This document shows, piece by piece, positions 40,889-50,205 of a DNA stretch of 64,000 nucleotides (the first letter of the stretch is position 1; each line of letters starts with the position of its first letter). The position numbers were made by a program, and so were the translations under genes. This stretch comes from Lachnospiraceae bacterium. GTDB lineage: Bacteria > Bacillota > Clostridia > Lachnospirales > Lachnospiraceae. Location: the NCBI GenBank assembly GCA_910575275.1, contig CAJTEE010000002.1, forward strand, positions 596,604 through 660,603, in the 5' to 3' direction. The notes beneath the pieces are model-generated. The model searched no databases. It was given only the letters and a program-made list of their open reading frames with translations, and was not told the origin of the DNA.

Positions 40889-42058
40889 TCAAAGCCTCGC
40901 GATCAGCTCCGTATAGAAACGGCACGCTTCCTTTACCTTTTCGGGGTCGCAGCATTCATTCTGCATATGGGCCAGCTTGTATTCTCCCGGGCCAAAGCCG
41001 ATCGTCGGGACGCCCATCGACACCGGGACGACTGCATTCGTGCCGAAATCCCAGAAGTCATAGCGCTCCGGCTTTTTCCCGAATACCGACTCGTAAGCGT
41101 CGTTGCAGGCCAGCGTCAGCGGATGCTCCTTTGCGATCTTCCAGGGCTCGTGCGCCGGGTTGTAGACAAGCTTTGTCCCCTTCCAGCTCGTGTGATACAG
41201 TGTTCCTGGCTCCCAGCTCGCCCGTTTTCCTTCGATCAGGCCGTCAAGCTCCGCCTTTACCTGTTCTACGGTCTCTCCCAGGCGCAGACGGCGGTCCAGA
41301 TAGATCTCGCACTCGCTCGGAACCGCATTTAACGACGCCGAAACACAGGAAATATTTGACAAAACGATCGTTCCGCCGCCTTTTCTGTCATGGAGCTTTT
41401 GATTGAGTGCCTCCACTCTCCGTATGATCTCTGCCATCTCATATACGGCGTTGATCCCCTTTTCCGGCGCGGACCCATGGGCCGATACACCGTGAGTTTT
41501 GATTCTTGCCTGCACCTTGCCGGTATGGCCCAGTGTAATCACATTGTCCGAAGGCTCACAGATCACGCAGAAGTCCGGACGCACACCGCTGTCCTTATAA
41601 AAATGCTCCAGACACACGCCGTCACAGTATTCCTCGCAGACAGAGCCCGTGACATATACGGTCTTGCCGTCTAAAAGCCCTGCTTTTTTTGCAAAGGCCG
41701 CGGCAAAGACAGACGCGCTTAAGCCTCCCTTCATATCCACGGAGCCCCGCCCGTAGATCATGCCGTCCACAAGCTGCGCCTCAAAGGGCGGCGCCTTCCA
41801 GCCCTCCTCGTCGTTGACCTGCACCGTGTCCATATGGGAGTCAAAGTGCAGGATTGAGGGCCCGTTTCCCACCCGGCCTACTACATTGCCGGCTTGGTCG
41901 ATGTAGGATTCGTCGTAGCCGAGCTCCATCATCTTCTGCAAAATCTTCTCGGCATACGCCCCTTCTTCGTCCGAGTAGCTGCGGGTCCTGACGGCCTCCC
42001 TGTAAAAAGCAATCAGCTCATCTCCATATTCATTTGTCCATGTTTTCAGATGTCCCAT
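40889..42058 (-). CDS. M20-family metallohydrolase (YgeY/ArgE-like)
   Basis: The product is 389 aa. M20 dinuclear-zinc site: HFDSHMDTV (His and catalytic Asp), GRGSVDMKGG (bridging Asp), EEYCDG (general base Glu plus ligand) and the late His in EYKLAHMQNE. The dimerisation domain carries HGVSAHGSAP. The closest family I recognise is YgeY, a hydrolase linked to selenium-dependent purine or amino-acid catabolism, but no such genes are nearby. The start at 42058 follows AGAGGAGGAACAGGA. Substrate uncertain. Confidence 0.87.
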   Translation of the reverse strand: MGHLKTWTNEYGDELIAFYREAVRTRSYSDEEGAYAEKILQKMMELGYDESYIDQAGNVVGRVGNGPSILHFDSHMDTVQVNDEEGWKAPPFEAQLVDGMIYGRGSVDMKGGLSASVFAAAFAKKAGLLDGKTVYVTGSVCEEYCDGVCLEHFYKDSGVRPDFCVICEPSDNVITLGHTGKVQARIKTHGVSAHGSAPEKGINAVYEMAEIIRRVEALNQKLHDRKGGGTIVLSNISCVSASLNAVPSECEIYLDRRLRLGETVEQVKAELDGLIEGKRASWEPGTLYHTSWKGTKLVYNPAHEPWKIAKEHPLTLACNDAYESVFGKKPERYDFWDFGTNAVVPVSMGVPTIGFGPGEYKLAHMQNECCDPEKVKEACRFYTELIARL

Positions 42059-42190
42059 TCCTGTTCCTCCTCTGCGGCAAACCATTGTTCTCTACCATTT
42101 TACCGCTTTTTCCCGGTTTGTATATCGAAATGAAGCCGAAAAATATAACTGGATTGCCGGAGGACGAAAAGACGCTGCCTGCGTCATTGC

Positions 42191-44734
42191 TTATTTTTGA
42201 TAAATACGAATCCGATCCCCGTTTTTAAGCTCCTGCTGGAACGCTCCGCTTTCCCCGTTGACCTCCAGGATCACAGGGCTTGTGAGCTTCCGAAAATCAA
42301 GCCCGGAATACTCCAGCATATCCATCAGATAATAGGGCGTTTTATCGGCCTTGGGCGGAAGAAGCATGGATTTGTCATTCAGATAAAACAGGAGCATATT
42401 GGTAAGGCCCGCATTCTCCTCCTCACTCTGCTCCTTTGCAGGGGCCGTCCCGACAGGCTCTGTCTCCACAGCTTCCTCCTGGGCAGGCTGCGGCACCTCG
42501 TACAGTTTCGGCCGCCGTTTCACGCCGGCCGCCGGTTTTTTCGCACGTTCCCGCTTTGCAGGCTGGCTCCTTGCCGTCTGCGAACCGGCCGCTCCCTGTT
42601 CTCCTGCCGCAAATGCCACCATCGGGATACCGGGCCGCAAAGGCGCCGGCCGCGATACCGGCTTTTTCACTTCGACAGGCTCCGGTTCTGCCTCCGTTCC
42701 TTCTTCTGCATAGTCCGGCCGCGCCGTCGAACCTGATCCCACACCTTCCGCCTTTGTGACCGATATTTTCTCTGTCCGTTCTGCTTCCACTGCCAAATCC
42801 TGTTTTGCAATCTCCGGCTCTGCGCCAGGCATTTCCCCCGTATGCCCTGGTTCCGTCACCGGGCCTGGTTCCTCTGCTTTAGTCCCTGTGACCGATCCTT
42901 CTTTGATCCTCTCCGCCTCCACTGCCGGGCCCAGTTTTACCGCCTCCGGTTCTTTGGACACGGCTTCCTCCGCGCGCCCGGGTTCCGGAGCCGGTGTTTC
43001 TTCCGAACGTTCTCCCTCCGAATCTTGCGCAGGCGGCACGTTTTCTGCTTCTTTGGCCGATGCTTCCTCTGCGGATGCCTTTGCACTCTCCGTCCCGGCC
43101 GTCTCTATCCCGCCGGGCTCCTCCGTGTAGTCCTCCATTCCCTCTACAGAGACCACATCCCCATGTTTTAAGGCAACGTCACCCTCCGCCTTTGTTCCGT
43201 TGATATAAATATCCCGTTCCTCCTGCCCGACCAGGTCCGAGAGCATCGCAAAAGCCGCCTTCCCGTGCTTTGCCGGGACAAACGTAATGTGATCCCCCGC
43301 ATGCACGAGGCCGGACATCTGCGCATCCTCCCCGTTCAGCTTCAGCACGCATGGCTCCGCCTTCTCTCCGTAAAACACATGCCGGCTGCCGTTCAAATAT
43401 ACCATCAAATTCTGGCCGGACCTTCCCAGCATGTCCTGATAGCTGAAGCCGTTCATCATGAGAATATTCATGACCGTAAAAACCCCGCTCCGAAACAGCT
43501 TGGCCGGCCGGTCATTCAAAAATACGCGGAAGCTGTCATTGATCATGTTGAGGCCCGCCGAGATCACGATGCCAAGAGGCGTCGCATACTCCGGCGTATC
43601 CAGGTCATATTCCTGCGAAAATGCGCTGGTCTTATAATTGCGGCCCGCGACGGCCACGCGCTTCGGGTCCATCGCCAGATGCTCGGTGATGCCCTCCTTT
43701 AGCCCCAGAAGCCGGCTTCCGCCCCCGGCCAGATACACGGCAGACGGGACGCCCCCGTTCGCCTCCTTGATTTTCGCGCCGATCTCCTCACAGAGACGGT
43801 CCGACGCCTCCCGGATGCTCTCCATAACATGCTCCCGCTCCGTCGTCTGTTCGAATCCCATAATGTCCGTAAACGCGATCTCCTGCGAATCTGCGATCTC
43901 CGCCTTGATCCTCTCTGCGGTCTCAAAATCGACCAGATACGCTTTCATGACCGCCTCGGTAATCTCGTCTCCTGCCACCACCGCCATCGTGTAGCCTGTC
44001 ACACTTCCGTCACGGCAGACCGCGATGTCCGAGGTCCCCGCGCCGATGTCCACCATTGCCAGGTTCAGAAGCCGTATATTCTGCGGGATGGCCGCGTTGA
44101 TCGCCGCGATCGGCTCTAACGTCAGGCTCACGACCTCAAGCCCGGCCTTGTTCATGGCCGCATAGAGGCTCTCCACTACCTCCGCCGGCAGAAAGGTCGC
44201 AATGATCTCTGCCCGAAGTTTTTGGCCTCGATGGTCGATCAGGTTCGAAAGAATATAATTATCCAGATAATACCGGCACACGGTATAGCCTACCAGATAA
44301 AAGCGGCTCCCCGACTCCTCGGCTCCGCCCAAAAATGTTTTTTCCGCTTCGCCGATCGCTCCCGCTTCCAGACGGCTGACCGTCTCCGCATCAATCGTCT
44401 GTACCTCGGGAAGCTCCAGCTCAAAGGCGGCTCTCTCCGTCCTCAAGGCTCGGCCGGCAGCCGCGATTGCAACCTTTTTAAGCCGGCAGCCAAGCTTTTC
44501 CTCCAGCCTTTTCTTCACCAGGCCGGCTACCTTCGCCACCTGGTCTATATCCTCGATCTGCCCGTCAATCATCGCCCGCCTGTTATGGTCGGCGCGCTCA
44601 ATCGCCACGATCTCGATCCGTTCATCCGCCTGTATTCCCACCATACCGATCACACTGCGCGTTCCGATGTCCAGCGCAAAAATCCCCTGCTGCGGGAGCT
44701 CATCCATCAAATCCAGATCCTGATTTTCCCTCAT
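42191..44734 (-). CDS. FtsA-like actin-fold protein with long low-complexity tail
   Basis: The product is 847 aa, twice the length of FtsA (about 420). Residues about 15-390 are an FtsA/PilM-type actin-like ATPase: GIFALDIGTRSVIGMV (phosphate 1), an SHS2-like insertion, MVDIGAGTSDIAV (phosphate 2) and YLAGGGSRLLGLKE (adenosine). Next is a ubiquitin-like/VirB-type segment near 410-540, then about 210 residues of Glu/Ala/Pro repeats (EPGPVTEPGHTGE and similar), and a last folded stretch of about 75 aa (NMLLFYLNDKSMLLPPKADKTPYYL). No ftsZ is adjacent. The ATG at 44734 follows a weak GGGTGG. Probably a membrane or division scaffold; function unknown. Confidence 0.85.
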   Translation of the reverse strand: MRENQDLDLMDELPQQGIFALDIGTRSVIGMVGIQADERIEIVAIERADHNRRAMIDGQIEDIDQVAKVAGLVKKRLEEKLGCRLKKVAIAAAGRALRTERAAFELELPEVQTIDAETVSRLEAGAIGEAEKTFLGGAEESGSRFYLVGYTVCRYYLDNYILSNLIDHRGQKLRAEIIATFLPAEVVESLYAAMNKAGLEVVSLTLEPIAAINAAIPQNIRLLNLAMVDIGAGTSDIAVCRDGSVTGYTMAVVAGDEITEAVMKAYLVDFETAERIKAEIADSQEIAFTDIMGFEQTTEREHVMESIREASDRLCEEIGAKIKEANGGVPSAVYLAGGGSRLLGLKEGITEHLAMDPKRVAVAGRNYKTSAFSQEYDLDTPEYATPLGIVISAGLNMINDSFRVFLNDRPAKLFRSGVFTVMNILMMNGFSYQDMLGRSGQNLMVYLNGSRHVFYGEKAEPCVLKLNGEDAQMSGLVHAGDHITFVPAKHGKAAFAMLSDLVGQEERDIYINGTKAEGDVALKHGDVVSVEGMEDYTEEPGGIETAGTESAKASAEEASAKEAENVPPAQDSEGERSEETPAPEPGRAEEAVSKEPEAVKLGPAVEAERIKEGSVTGTKAEEPGPVTEPGHTGEMPGAEPEIAKQDLAVEAERTEKISVTKAEGVGSGSTARPDYAEEGTEAEPEPVEVKKPVSRPAPLRPGIPMVAFAAGEQGAAGSQTARSQPAKRERAKKPAAGVKRRPKLYEVPQPAQEEAVETEPVGTAPAKEQSEEENAGLTNMLLFYLNDKSMLLPPKADKTPYYLMDMLEYSGLDFRKLTSPVILEVNGESGAFQQELKNGDRIRIYQK

Positions 44735-44766
44735 TGATTCCACCCTTATCCTTCGCTGTTTTTTCT

Positions 44767-44795
44767 ATTTTACCCGTATTTATCTTTCCCGTCAA
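44767..44795 (-). promoter_or_regulatory. Promoter of the FtsA-like gene
   Basis: TTGACG (44790-44795), 17-base spacer, TAAAAT (44767-44772) on the minus strand. Confidence 0.8.
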
Positions 44796-44916
44796 TGGCC
44801 GGTTTATTTGTATGGAAAAAATACCGCGCCTGTGTTAAAATAGTTTCCGTTCACCGGCAAGCCGCCGGCCGGTAAGGGCAGACAGGCAATCATGCATAAA
44901 CGGAGGACATTTACCC

Positions 44917-45096
44917 ATGCTTAAGATTCGAAATGAAACAGAAACCGATTATCGGGAGGTAGAGACACTCACCAGAAAAGCCTTCTATAACCTCTATATT
45001 CCCGGCTGCGTCGAACATTATCTGGTACACGTCATGCGCGGGCACAACCGGAGCTCGACTTTGTCCTGGAACTGGACGGCCGGATCATCGGAAACT
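44917..45096 (+). pseudogene. Truncated, frameshifted GNAT acetyltransferase
   Basis: The first 44 codons read as the start of a GNAT protein (LKIRNETETDYREVETLTRKAF...VEHYLVHVMRGH). The frame is then lost: in another frame the next bases read PELDFVLELDGRIIGN, the expected continuation, before a stop. The rest of the acetyl-CoA domain is missing. A terminator (45097-45142) follows directly. ATG has GGAGGACATTTACCC upstream. Confidence 0.75.
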
Positions 45097-45142
45097 AAAA
45101 AAGCCCACCTGCTATATACAAAACAAATAGATGGGCTTTTTT
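45097..45142 (+). terminator. Terminator after the GNAT remnant
   Basis: AAAAAAGCCCA (45097-45107) and TGGGCTTTTTT (45132-45142) form a perfect 11-bp stem with a T-run, capable of stopping transcription both ways. Confidence 0.82.
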
Positions 45143-45813
45143 CATATTCTTATGAATTTTAGTATTATGGGTTATGAATATTTCCTAATTCGCTTTCATG
45201 TTCCCAATGTCTCTAAATGTAACAATAATGAATGTTTACCTGTCCGTACTTTCGGAACAGTTTGCGAATTGGCGATACAAACTGGAATTCTGATAAGACA
45301 CTTTCTATAGCATTTATTAACTGTTATATCTTATTTTCAAAAAGACCGCAAACCCTTGAAAACGCTAAATTTATAGCAAGTGAGTTTGCCCTTATGCTTT
45401 CCCTTGTGTTATATCCTTTTCCCTCATGTTACGAACTCTCATAAGGGCAAAAATAAGGGAAACAAAAACCTGTACTTTTTTGTAAAATACATACAAAATT
45501 CTGTTTAAAATAGAGTACCACACTAACAATAGTTTTTCAATACTGAATTTGGAAAAATTTGGAAGAAAAATAGGCTGCAGAGCTCCTGCAAAGAAAAAAC
45601 CGTTTACAAAAAAGTACGCAATATTGTATTTAGAGTGTATTGTCTACATTATATCCGGCAAAACTCCGCCGGACAGCGTACCACGCTCGGGCATATTCTT
45701 CCATCCGCAAGGCGGATTTTCGACGGCGCAGCGGTGGCTACGGCTAGAAAATCCAACGCGGCAGATGGGCGAATAGACAAGGAGGTTTGGCGGAATATAA
45801 TGCAGACAGTACA
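45143..45813. other. AT-rich intergenic stretch without a supported gene
   Basis: About 670 bases with lower GC than the surroundings. Short open frames here have no ribosome sites or recognisable products. The last part (45640-45790) contains paired segments such as GGATTTTC/GAAAATCC (45714-45721 / 45748-45755) and looks like a structured or repeat-derived tail, possibly ending the collagen-like gene's transcript. Confidence 0.5.
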
Positions 45814-47055
45814 TTAATTTAATTTCCGGATTATCAAAGATGTCCCACCAAAGTATCCGCCTGCATGGCTCGCTACCAACGTAATATTGGCAGGAGGAGA
45901 GGTTACATCTATGATTGCGGCTCCTGACAAAGCCTCCGTATCATCCGCTGCTTTAATGGTAACGCCAGATAATGTTCCCCGTATCGGAGTACCTCCATCG
46001 GTTAGATAAAGTCCTGCCACCCTGGGCGTTTCTACAGAGGGATCATTGGTACACGAGGAATGATAGTGAATTTCATATAGTCCGTTTTCCATCAACGCAA
46101 AGGCTTTTGTACTGGGCAAATAGGAAATTGCTGCTCCTACCGTTCTTATCTGACTTTGATCAAAATATAAAGCCGAATTGAGTCCCGGTTTCTGCCCTGC
46201 TTCATTAATAGCCGCTATCACATCCACCGTTCGCGCGGTTCCTGCCGGCCCGGCGGGACCAGTTGCCCCTGTCGGGCCTGTTGCTCCCGGCGCTCCCGCT
46301 GCTCCCACCGGACCCTGCGGACCTGTCGGACCTGTTGCTCCCGGCGCTCCCGCTGCTCCCACCGGACCCTGCGGACCTATCGGACCTGTTGCTCCCGGCG
46401 CCCCGGCTGCTCCCACCGGACCCTGCGGACCTGTCGGGCCCGTTGCTCCCGGCGCCCCGGCTGCTCCTGCCGGACCCTGCGGGCCTATCGGGCCTGTTGC
46501 TCCCGGCGCTCCCGCTGCTCCCACCGGACCCTGCGGACCTGTCGGGCCGGCTGCTCCCGGCGCTCCGGTTGTTCCTGCCGGACCCTGCGGGCCTATCGGA
46601 CCCGTTGCTCCCGCTGCTCCGGCTGGACCCTGCGGGCCTGTCGCACCCGTTGCTCCCGGCGCTCCCGCCGGACCCTGCGGGCCTGTCGGGCCCGTTGCTC
46701 CGGCTGTCCCGGTCAAATCCTGGGAACCTGTCGGACCTGTCGCAGTCGTCAGAACAAAGTCCGGAGAAATTCCTGGAATTCCCACTGGATTATCCTTTGT
46801 CACCTGATACAGCGCTCCATTATAGAACACTATAGTTTTGGCCCTGTAAGGTGTTCCCTCTACGAACGGGATTAACGTTCCAGGTCCCGTTCCCTGAGGT
46901 CCCACAGGATCTACGCAGCAGTTGTCGCCACAGCAATTGCCACAGCACTGCATTGCAGATACCTGGCAGTCTCCCTTATCCAAATTGTTTTCTTCTCTAT
47001 TTATGACTTCCCAATCTTCTAAGTTTTCATATCCATCAAATTTATCCGGAAGCAT
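45814..47055 (-). CDS. Collagen-like (BclA-type) surface protein
   Basis: The product is 413 aa. The N-terminal 50 residues end in a Cys cluster ([13 protein letters not shown]), probably for cross-linking. Residues about 50-100 form a CBM-like [16 protein letters not shown] stretch. Residues about 105-270 are uninterrupted G-X-Y triplets built from 18-aa units such as [18 protein letters not shown], predicted to form a collagen triple helix. The C-terminal 135 residues look like a TNF/C1q-fold trimer cap. This is the layout of BclA exosporium proteins. The ATG at 47055 has AAGGAG 6 bases before it. A SigK-like promoter upstream suggests late mother-cell expression. Confidence 0.9.
   Translation of the reverse strand: MLPDKFDGYENLEDWEVINREENNLDKGDCQVSAMQCCGNCCGDNCCVDPVGPQGTGPGTLIPFVEGTPYRAKTIVFYNGALYQVTKDNPVGIPGISPDFVLTTATGPTGSQDLTGTAGATGPTGPQGPAGAPGATGATGPQGPAGAAGATGPIGPQGPAGTTGAPGAAGPTGPQGPVGAAGAPGATGPIGPQGPAGAAGAPGATGPTGPQGPVGAAGAPGATGPIGPQGPVGAAGAPGATGPTGPQGPVGAAGAPGATGPTGATGPAGPAGTARTVDVIAAINEAGQKPGLNSALYFDQSQIRTVGAAISYLPSTKAFALMENGLYEIHYHSSCTNDPSVETPRVAGLYLTDGGTPIRGTLSGVTIKAADDTEALSGAAIIDVTSPPANITLVASHAGGYFGGTSLIIRKLN
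46235..46715 (-). repeat. Tandem repeats encoding collagen G-X-Y units
   Basis: Near-identical 54-base units encoding 18 residues each, with minor variants (AGAPG/VVPAG, PIGPQ/PTGPQ). Such arrays change length by slippage or recombination. Confidence 0.9.
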
Positions 47056-47114
47056 CATCTTCTCCTTTCTGAGTTCTAAAGCCCCCGCACTATTTTCATA
47101 TGCTTGGCTTACTA

Positions 47115-47141
47115 TATTCTATGTTCCGGGACAAATTTGGT
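47115..47141 (-). promoter_or_regulatory. SigK-like promoter of the collagen-like gene
   Basis: CATAGAATA (47115-47123, minus strand) with AC 16 bases upstream (47140-47141) fits the mother-cell sigma-K pattern (AC-N16-CATAnnnTA). No good sigma-A match is present. Confidence 0.45.
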
Positions 47142-47264
47142 TCCCTTTCCTTTATTGATTGTCCTCTAAATAACCCCTCACGAAGTGGTTCATGCCTCCG
47201 TTTTTTGCGACGATCTTATAGGCAGCCTCGGTCCCCCGGCGGTCTGAAACGATTTATGTTCCCT

Positions 47265-48626
47265 TTATATTGGCATAATCCCAAAAAGGATTGCTGCAAC
47301 CATACATACAAAACTAAATCCCCATACCCAGAGAAAGCTGTTTTTAATATGATCCTTGATATCCACATCGGCAAGCCCCACACCGAGTAACGTTGCCGGA
47401 ACCATCGGGCTGATAAACGTCGCACAGTTGCGGCAGATCACCATGGCAACCGCGATCGGCATTGCCGCGATCCCAAAGCCCTCTCCGATCCCTATCATGA
47501 CCGGCAGCATACCATAGAAATAGCTGTCCGTGTCAAATGCAAGCGCAAGCGGTACACTTAGAATTCCGATCACAAGCGGCAGATGGCGACCCAGGACGGC
47601 CGGGAGGAAGCTGCTGATGAGATTCGACATACAGGTGATAACGCTTACCGTCCCATCCACTTCCTTTACGAGGACGCCCATCAGGACAGCCGCACCCATT
47701 AACGTTGAGCACATCATAAGGGCCGGGCCTGCATGGCTGTTGATGACCTGCTTTTGCAGCTTCGCGCCTGGATAGTTTACCAAGACCGCTGCTGCAACGC
47801 CAAGCATAAACGGCACATAGCTCGGAAAAAAATCCAAAATGAGAAGCACGATCACTGCCAATGTCAGCGCGATGTTAAATACGAACAGCTTCGGGCGGGC
47901 AAGCTCGTTTATACCGGAATCCACAGTCTTCCCGTCTCCTCCTGCAAATAGGTTCCCCTCAAGCTACGCCAGCCGTCCGTTCAGGCCCGCGCCGCGGTTT
48001 TTCTCGATCACGCCGTTCGCCACGGCGACCGTCAGCGCCAGAATGATGCCACAGACCTGGATCGGCAGGATCGTCTGCCACAAGGCTCCCGCTTCGATGC
48101 CCAAAACCGTAGCCGCACGCATCGTCGGGCCTGCCCACGGCATCAGGTTTAAGACCCCCATCGCCAGGACACTGATGCGAAGCAGCGTGGTCGGTCGCAT
48201 ATGCATCTTTTTGTAAACGGGCAGCATGGCCGGGATCACAATACAAAACGTCGAAGCACCGCCGCCATCCAGATGTCCGATCAGGGCGATGACGCAGGTC
48301 ATAACACAGACTCCGATTACATTATCCTTCACAAGCAGCATCAGTCTGCCGATGATGACATCAAACATACCCGCGTCGGTCATGATACCGAAATACAGAA
48401 CGCTGAATACAAACAGCGCTGCGGTCGGACCGGTGCTCGAAAAGCCGCTCTTGATCAGTTTCGCAATGTCGTCCCAGGTATAGTACTTCCCCAGGACCAG
48501 AGCTGCCGCCAGCACCATCGGAAACACGATAAACGCAATGCTGGGCAGTGTTTTGCTTTTAAAAAGTGTGATTACAATAGCGATAATACAGGCAAATCCC
48601 AAACCGCCGACCAATACCTCTGACAT
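47265..48626 (-). pseudogene. CitMHS-type citrate transporter, interrupted by in-frame TAG
   Basis: The first part (48626-47964) encodes 220 aa and the second (47924-47265, GTG start possible) 219 aa; both are halves of one CitMHS protein (normally about 430-450 aa), each with several membrane helices (SEVLVGGLGFACIIAIV...; PKLFVFNIALTLAVIVLLIL...). They are in the same frame: after GRLA comes TAG, then LEGNLFAGGDGKTVDSGINELARPK without any shift. So a single nonsense codon in the central loop splits the gene. It may be dead, read through, or work as two chains. It follows citF by 3 bases and would take up citrate with Mg2+. Confidence 0.85.
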
Positions 48627-48629
48627 CTT

Positions 48630-50204
48630 CTACTCTCCCCTTCTATCCTGAAATTCATATTCCCTGATCTGCCTTACCACGTCGATGACCGTACCGTCGC
48701 GCGCTTCGATGACGCCGACTGCCCGGTCTCCAAACTGTACCGGATCCGGCTCCCCTGCGATCGCATACGCCTTGTCGCGCAGCTCCTCGATCGTGCAGAA
48801 CGGCAGCTCTACGTCCTTCATGCACTCGATCAGATCCTGCCTTTTCGGGTTGATCGCGATCCCGTATTCGGTGATGACCACGTCAACCGTTTCGCCCGGT
48901 GTCGTCACGGTCGTCACGGATGAACAGACGGCCGGAATCCGCCCCTGCAAGAGCGGCGTGAGTACGATCGTACACTTTGCGCCGGCTGCGGTATCCGGAT
49001 GGCCTCCCTGTGCGCCCGTGATCACGCCGTCCGAGCCAACCACCACGTTGCAGTTAAAGTCCACATCCACCTCCAGAGAGGCCAGGATCACAAAATCCAG
49101 CTTATTGACATAGGCCCCCTTGTTAAACGGATTTGCATACTCCGAGGCGGAGATCTCGACGTGATTCGGATTGCTCTTGATCGACTCGATCGCGCCCATG
49201 TCAAAGTCCTGCGTGTCCACGAGCTTCCTGATCAGCCCCTTTGCCAGCAGCTCACACATCGGCGTCGTGATGCCGCCAAGCCCGAGTCCCATATGGATGC
49301 CCCGCTCCTCCATGATTTTTCCCAGTGAGATCGTGGAGGCGATCGAGGCGCCGCCGACCCCGGTCTGGTAGGAGAAGCCCTCCTTAAAATACGGTGTATT
49401 CATCACAAATTTCGTACAGTAATCGGCCATCATGAGCTTCCTCACGTCGGTCGTGGGCTTAGCTGCCCCTGTCGCGATCTTTTCTGGATTGCCGATCGCA
49501 TCGACTACACACACATAATCCACGTTTACCATCGAAATGCTGGCCGGAATGTTCGGGAACGGAACCAAACAGTCTGTCACAGCCACCACATGATCTGCAT
49601 ACTCCGCATCCGCCATCGCATACGACAAAACGCCGCAGTCGCTCTTTCCGCCGTTCGCCCGCAGATTCCCGTATTCGTCCGCCGTCGGCGCCCCGATGAA
49701 AGCAATGTCAATGTGGACCTCTCCCGTCTCGATCGCGCGGACCCTACCGCCGTGGGACCGCATGATCGCCAGCGTTTGCAGCCGTCCCGCAGAGATCGCT
49801 TCGCCGATCCTCCCTCGCACGCCCGAGGACTGGATTCCCGTGATTGTACCGTCCTCTATGTAGGGGACGATCGCGTCATTCGCCTTGCCCAGGGAGCTCG
49901 CGCAGACCGTGATGCCCTTCACGCCCAGCCTGTGCACCTCCTCCATGACCATGTTGACGACATAATCGCCCTCGCGGAAATGATGATGGAACGAAAGCGT
50001 CATGCCGTCTTTAAGCCCGCATTTTTCCAACGCCTCCCGGATGCTCCCCACCAGCTTCTCGCGCTTCGGGTCGCAGAGCGCACGGACTCTCGGAGCCGCC
50101 TTTTTATACTCGTATCCGTCCAGGGCGTATGTACCCGCAAATGCCTGCTTCCCGGTCTCTCTTAAGATCTCCTCCGGGATCTCTCTCCCCACTGCGTTCC
50201 TCAT
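48630..50204 (-). CDS. citF: Citrate lyase alpha subunit
   Basis: The product is 524 aa, normal for CitF, the citrate:acetyl-ACP transferase of citrate lyase. Conserved blocks: SFHHHFREGDYVVNMVM, GGKSDCGVLSYAMADAEYA, and the C-terminal ITEYGIAINPKR. The start at 50204 follows AAGGGGGATTTGTAAG, one base past the citE stop. It works with CitE and CitD in citrate fermentation to oxaloacetate and acetate. The activating genes citC, citX and citG are not in this window. Confidence 0.96.
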   Translation of the reverse strand: MRNAVGREIPEEILRETGKQAFAGTYALDGYEYKKAAPRVRALCDPKREKLVGSIREALEKCGLKDGMTLSFHHHFREGDYVVNMVMEEVHRLGVKGITVCASSLGKANDAIVPYIEDGTITGIQSSGVRGRIGEAISAGRLQTLAIMRSHGGRVRAIETGEVHIDIAFIGAPTADEYGNLRANGGKSDCGVLSYAMADAEYADHVVAVTDCLVPFPNIPASISMVNVDYVCVVDAIGNPEKIATGAAKPTTDVRKLMMADYCTKFVMNTPYFKEGFSYQTGVGGASIASTISLGKIMEERGIHMGLGLGGITTPMCELLAKGLIRKLVDTQDFDMGAIESIKSNPNHVEISASEYANPFNKGAYVNKLDFVILASLEVDVDFNCNVVVGSDGVITGAQGGHPDTAAGAKCTIVLTPLLQGRIPAVCSSVTTVTTPGETVDVVITEYGIAINPKRQDLIECMKDVELPFCTIEELRDKAYAIAGEPDPVQFGDRAVGVIEARDGTVIDVVRQIREYEFQDRRGE

Positions 50205-50205
50205 C

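Noticed and set aside
45232-45444. A 70-codon open frame in the AT-rich gap
   Set aside because: No ribosome site and no recognisable product; its composition matches random AT-rich sequence.
46178-46835. Two Pro-rich open frames opposite the collagen-like gene (plus strand)
   Set aside because: They are mirror products of the G-X-Y repeats; no ribosome sites, and the minus-strand gene has clear domains and a start.
47964-47966. TAG in the CitMHS gene as a pyrrolysine codon
   Set aside because: No pylT/pylS is visible, the family is not known to use pyrrolysine and the stop lies in a variable loop; simple nonsense mutation is more likely.
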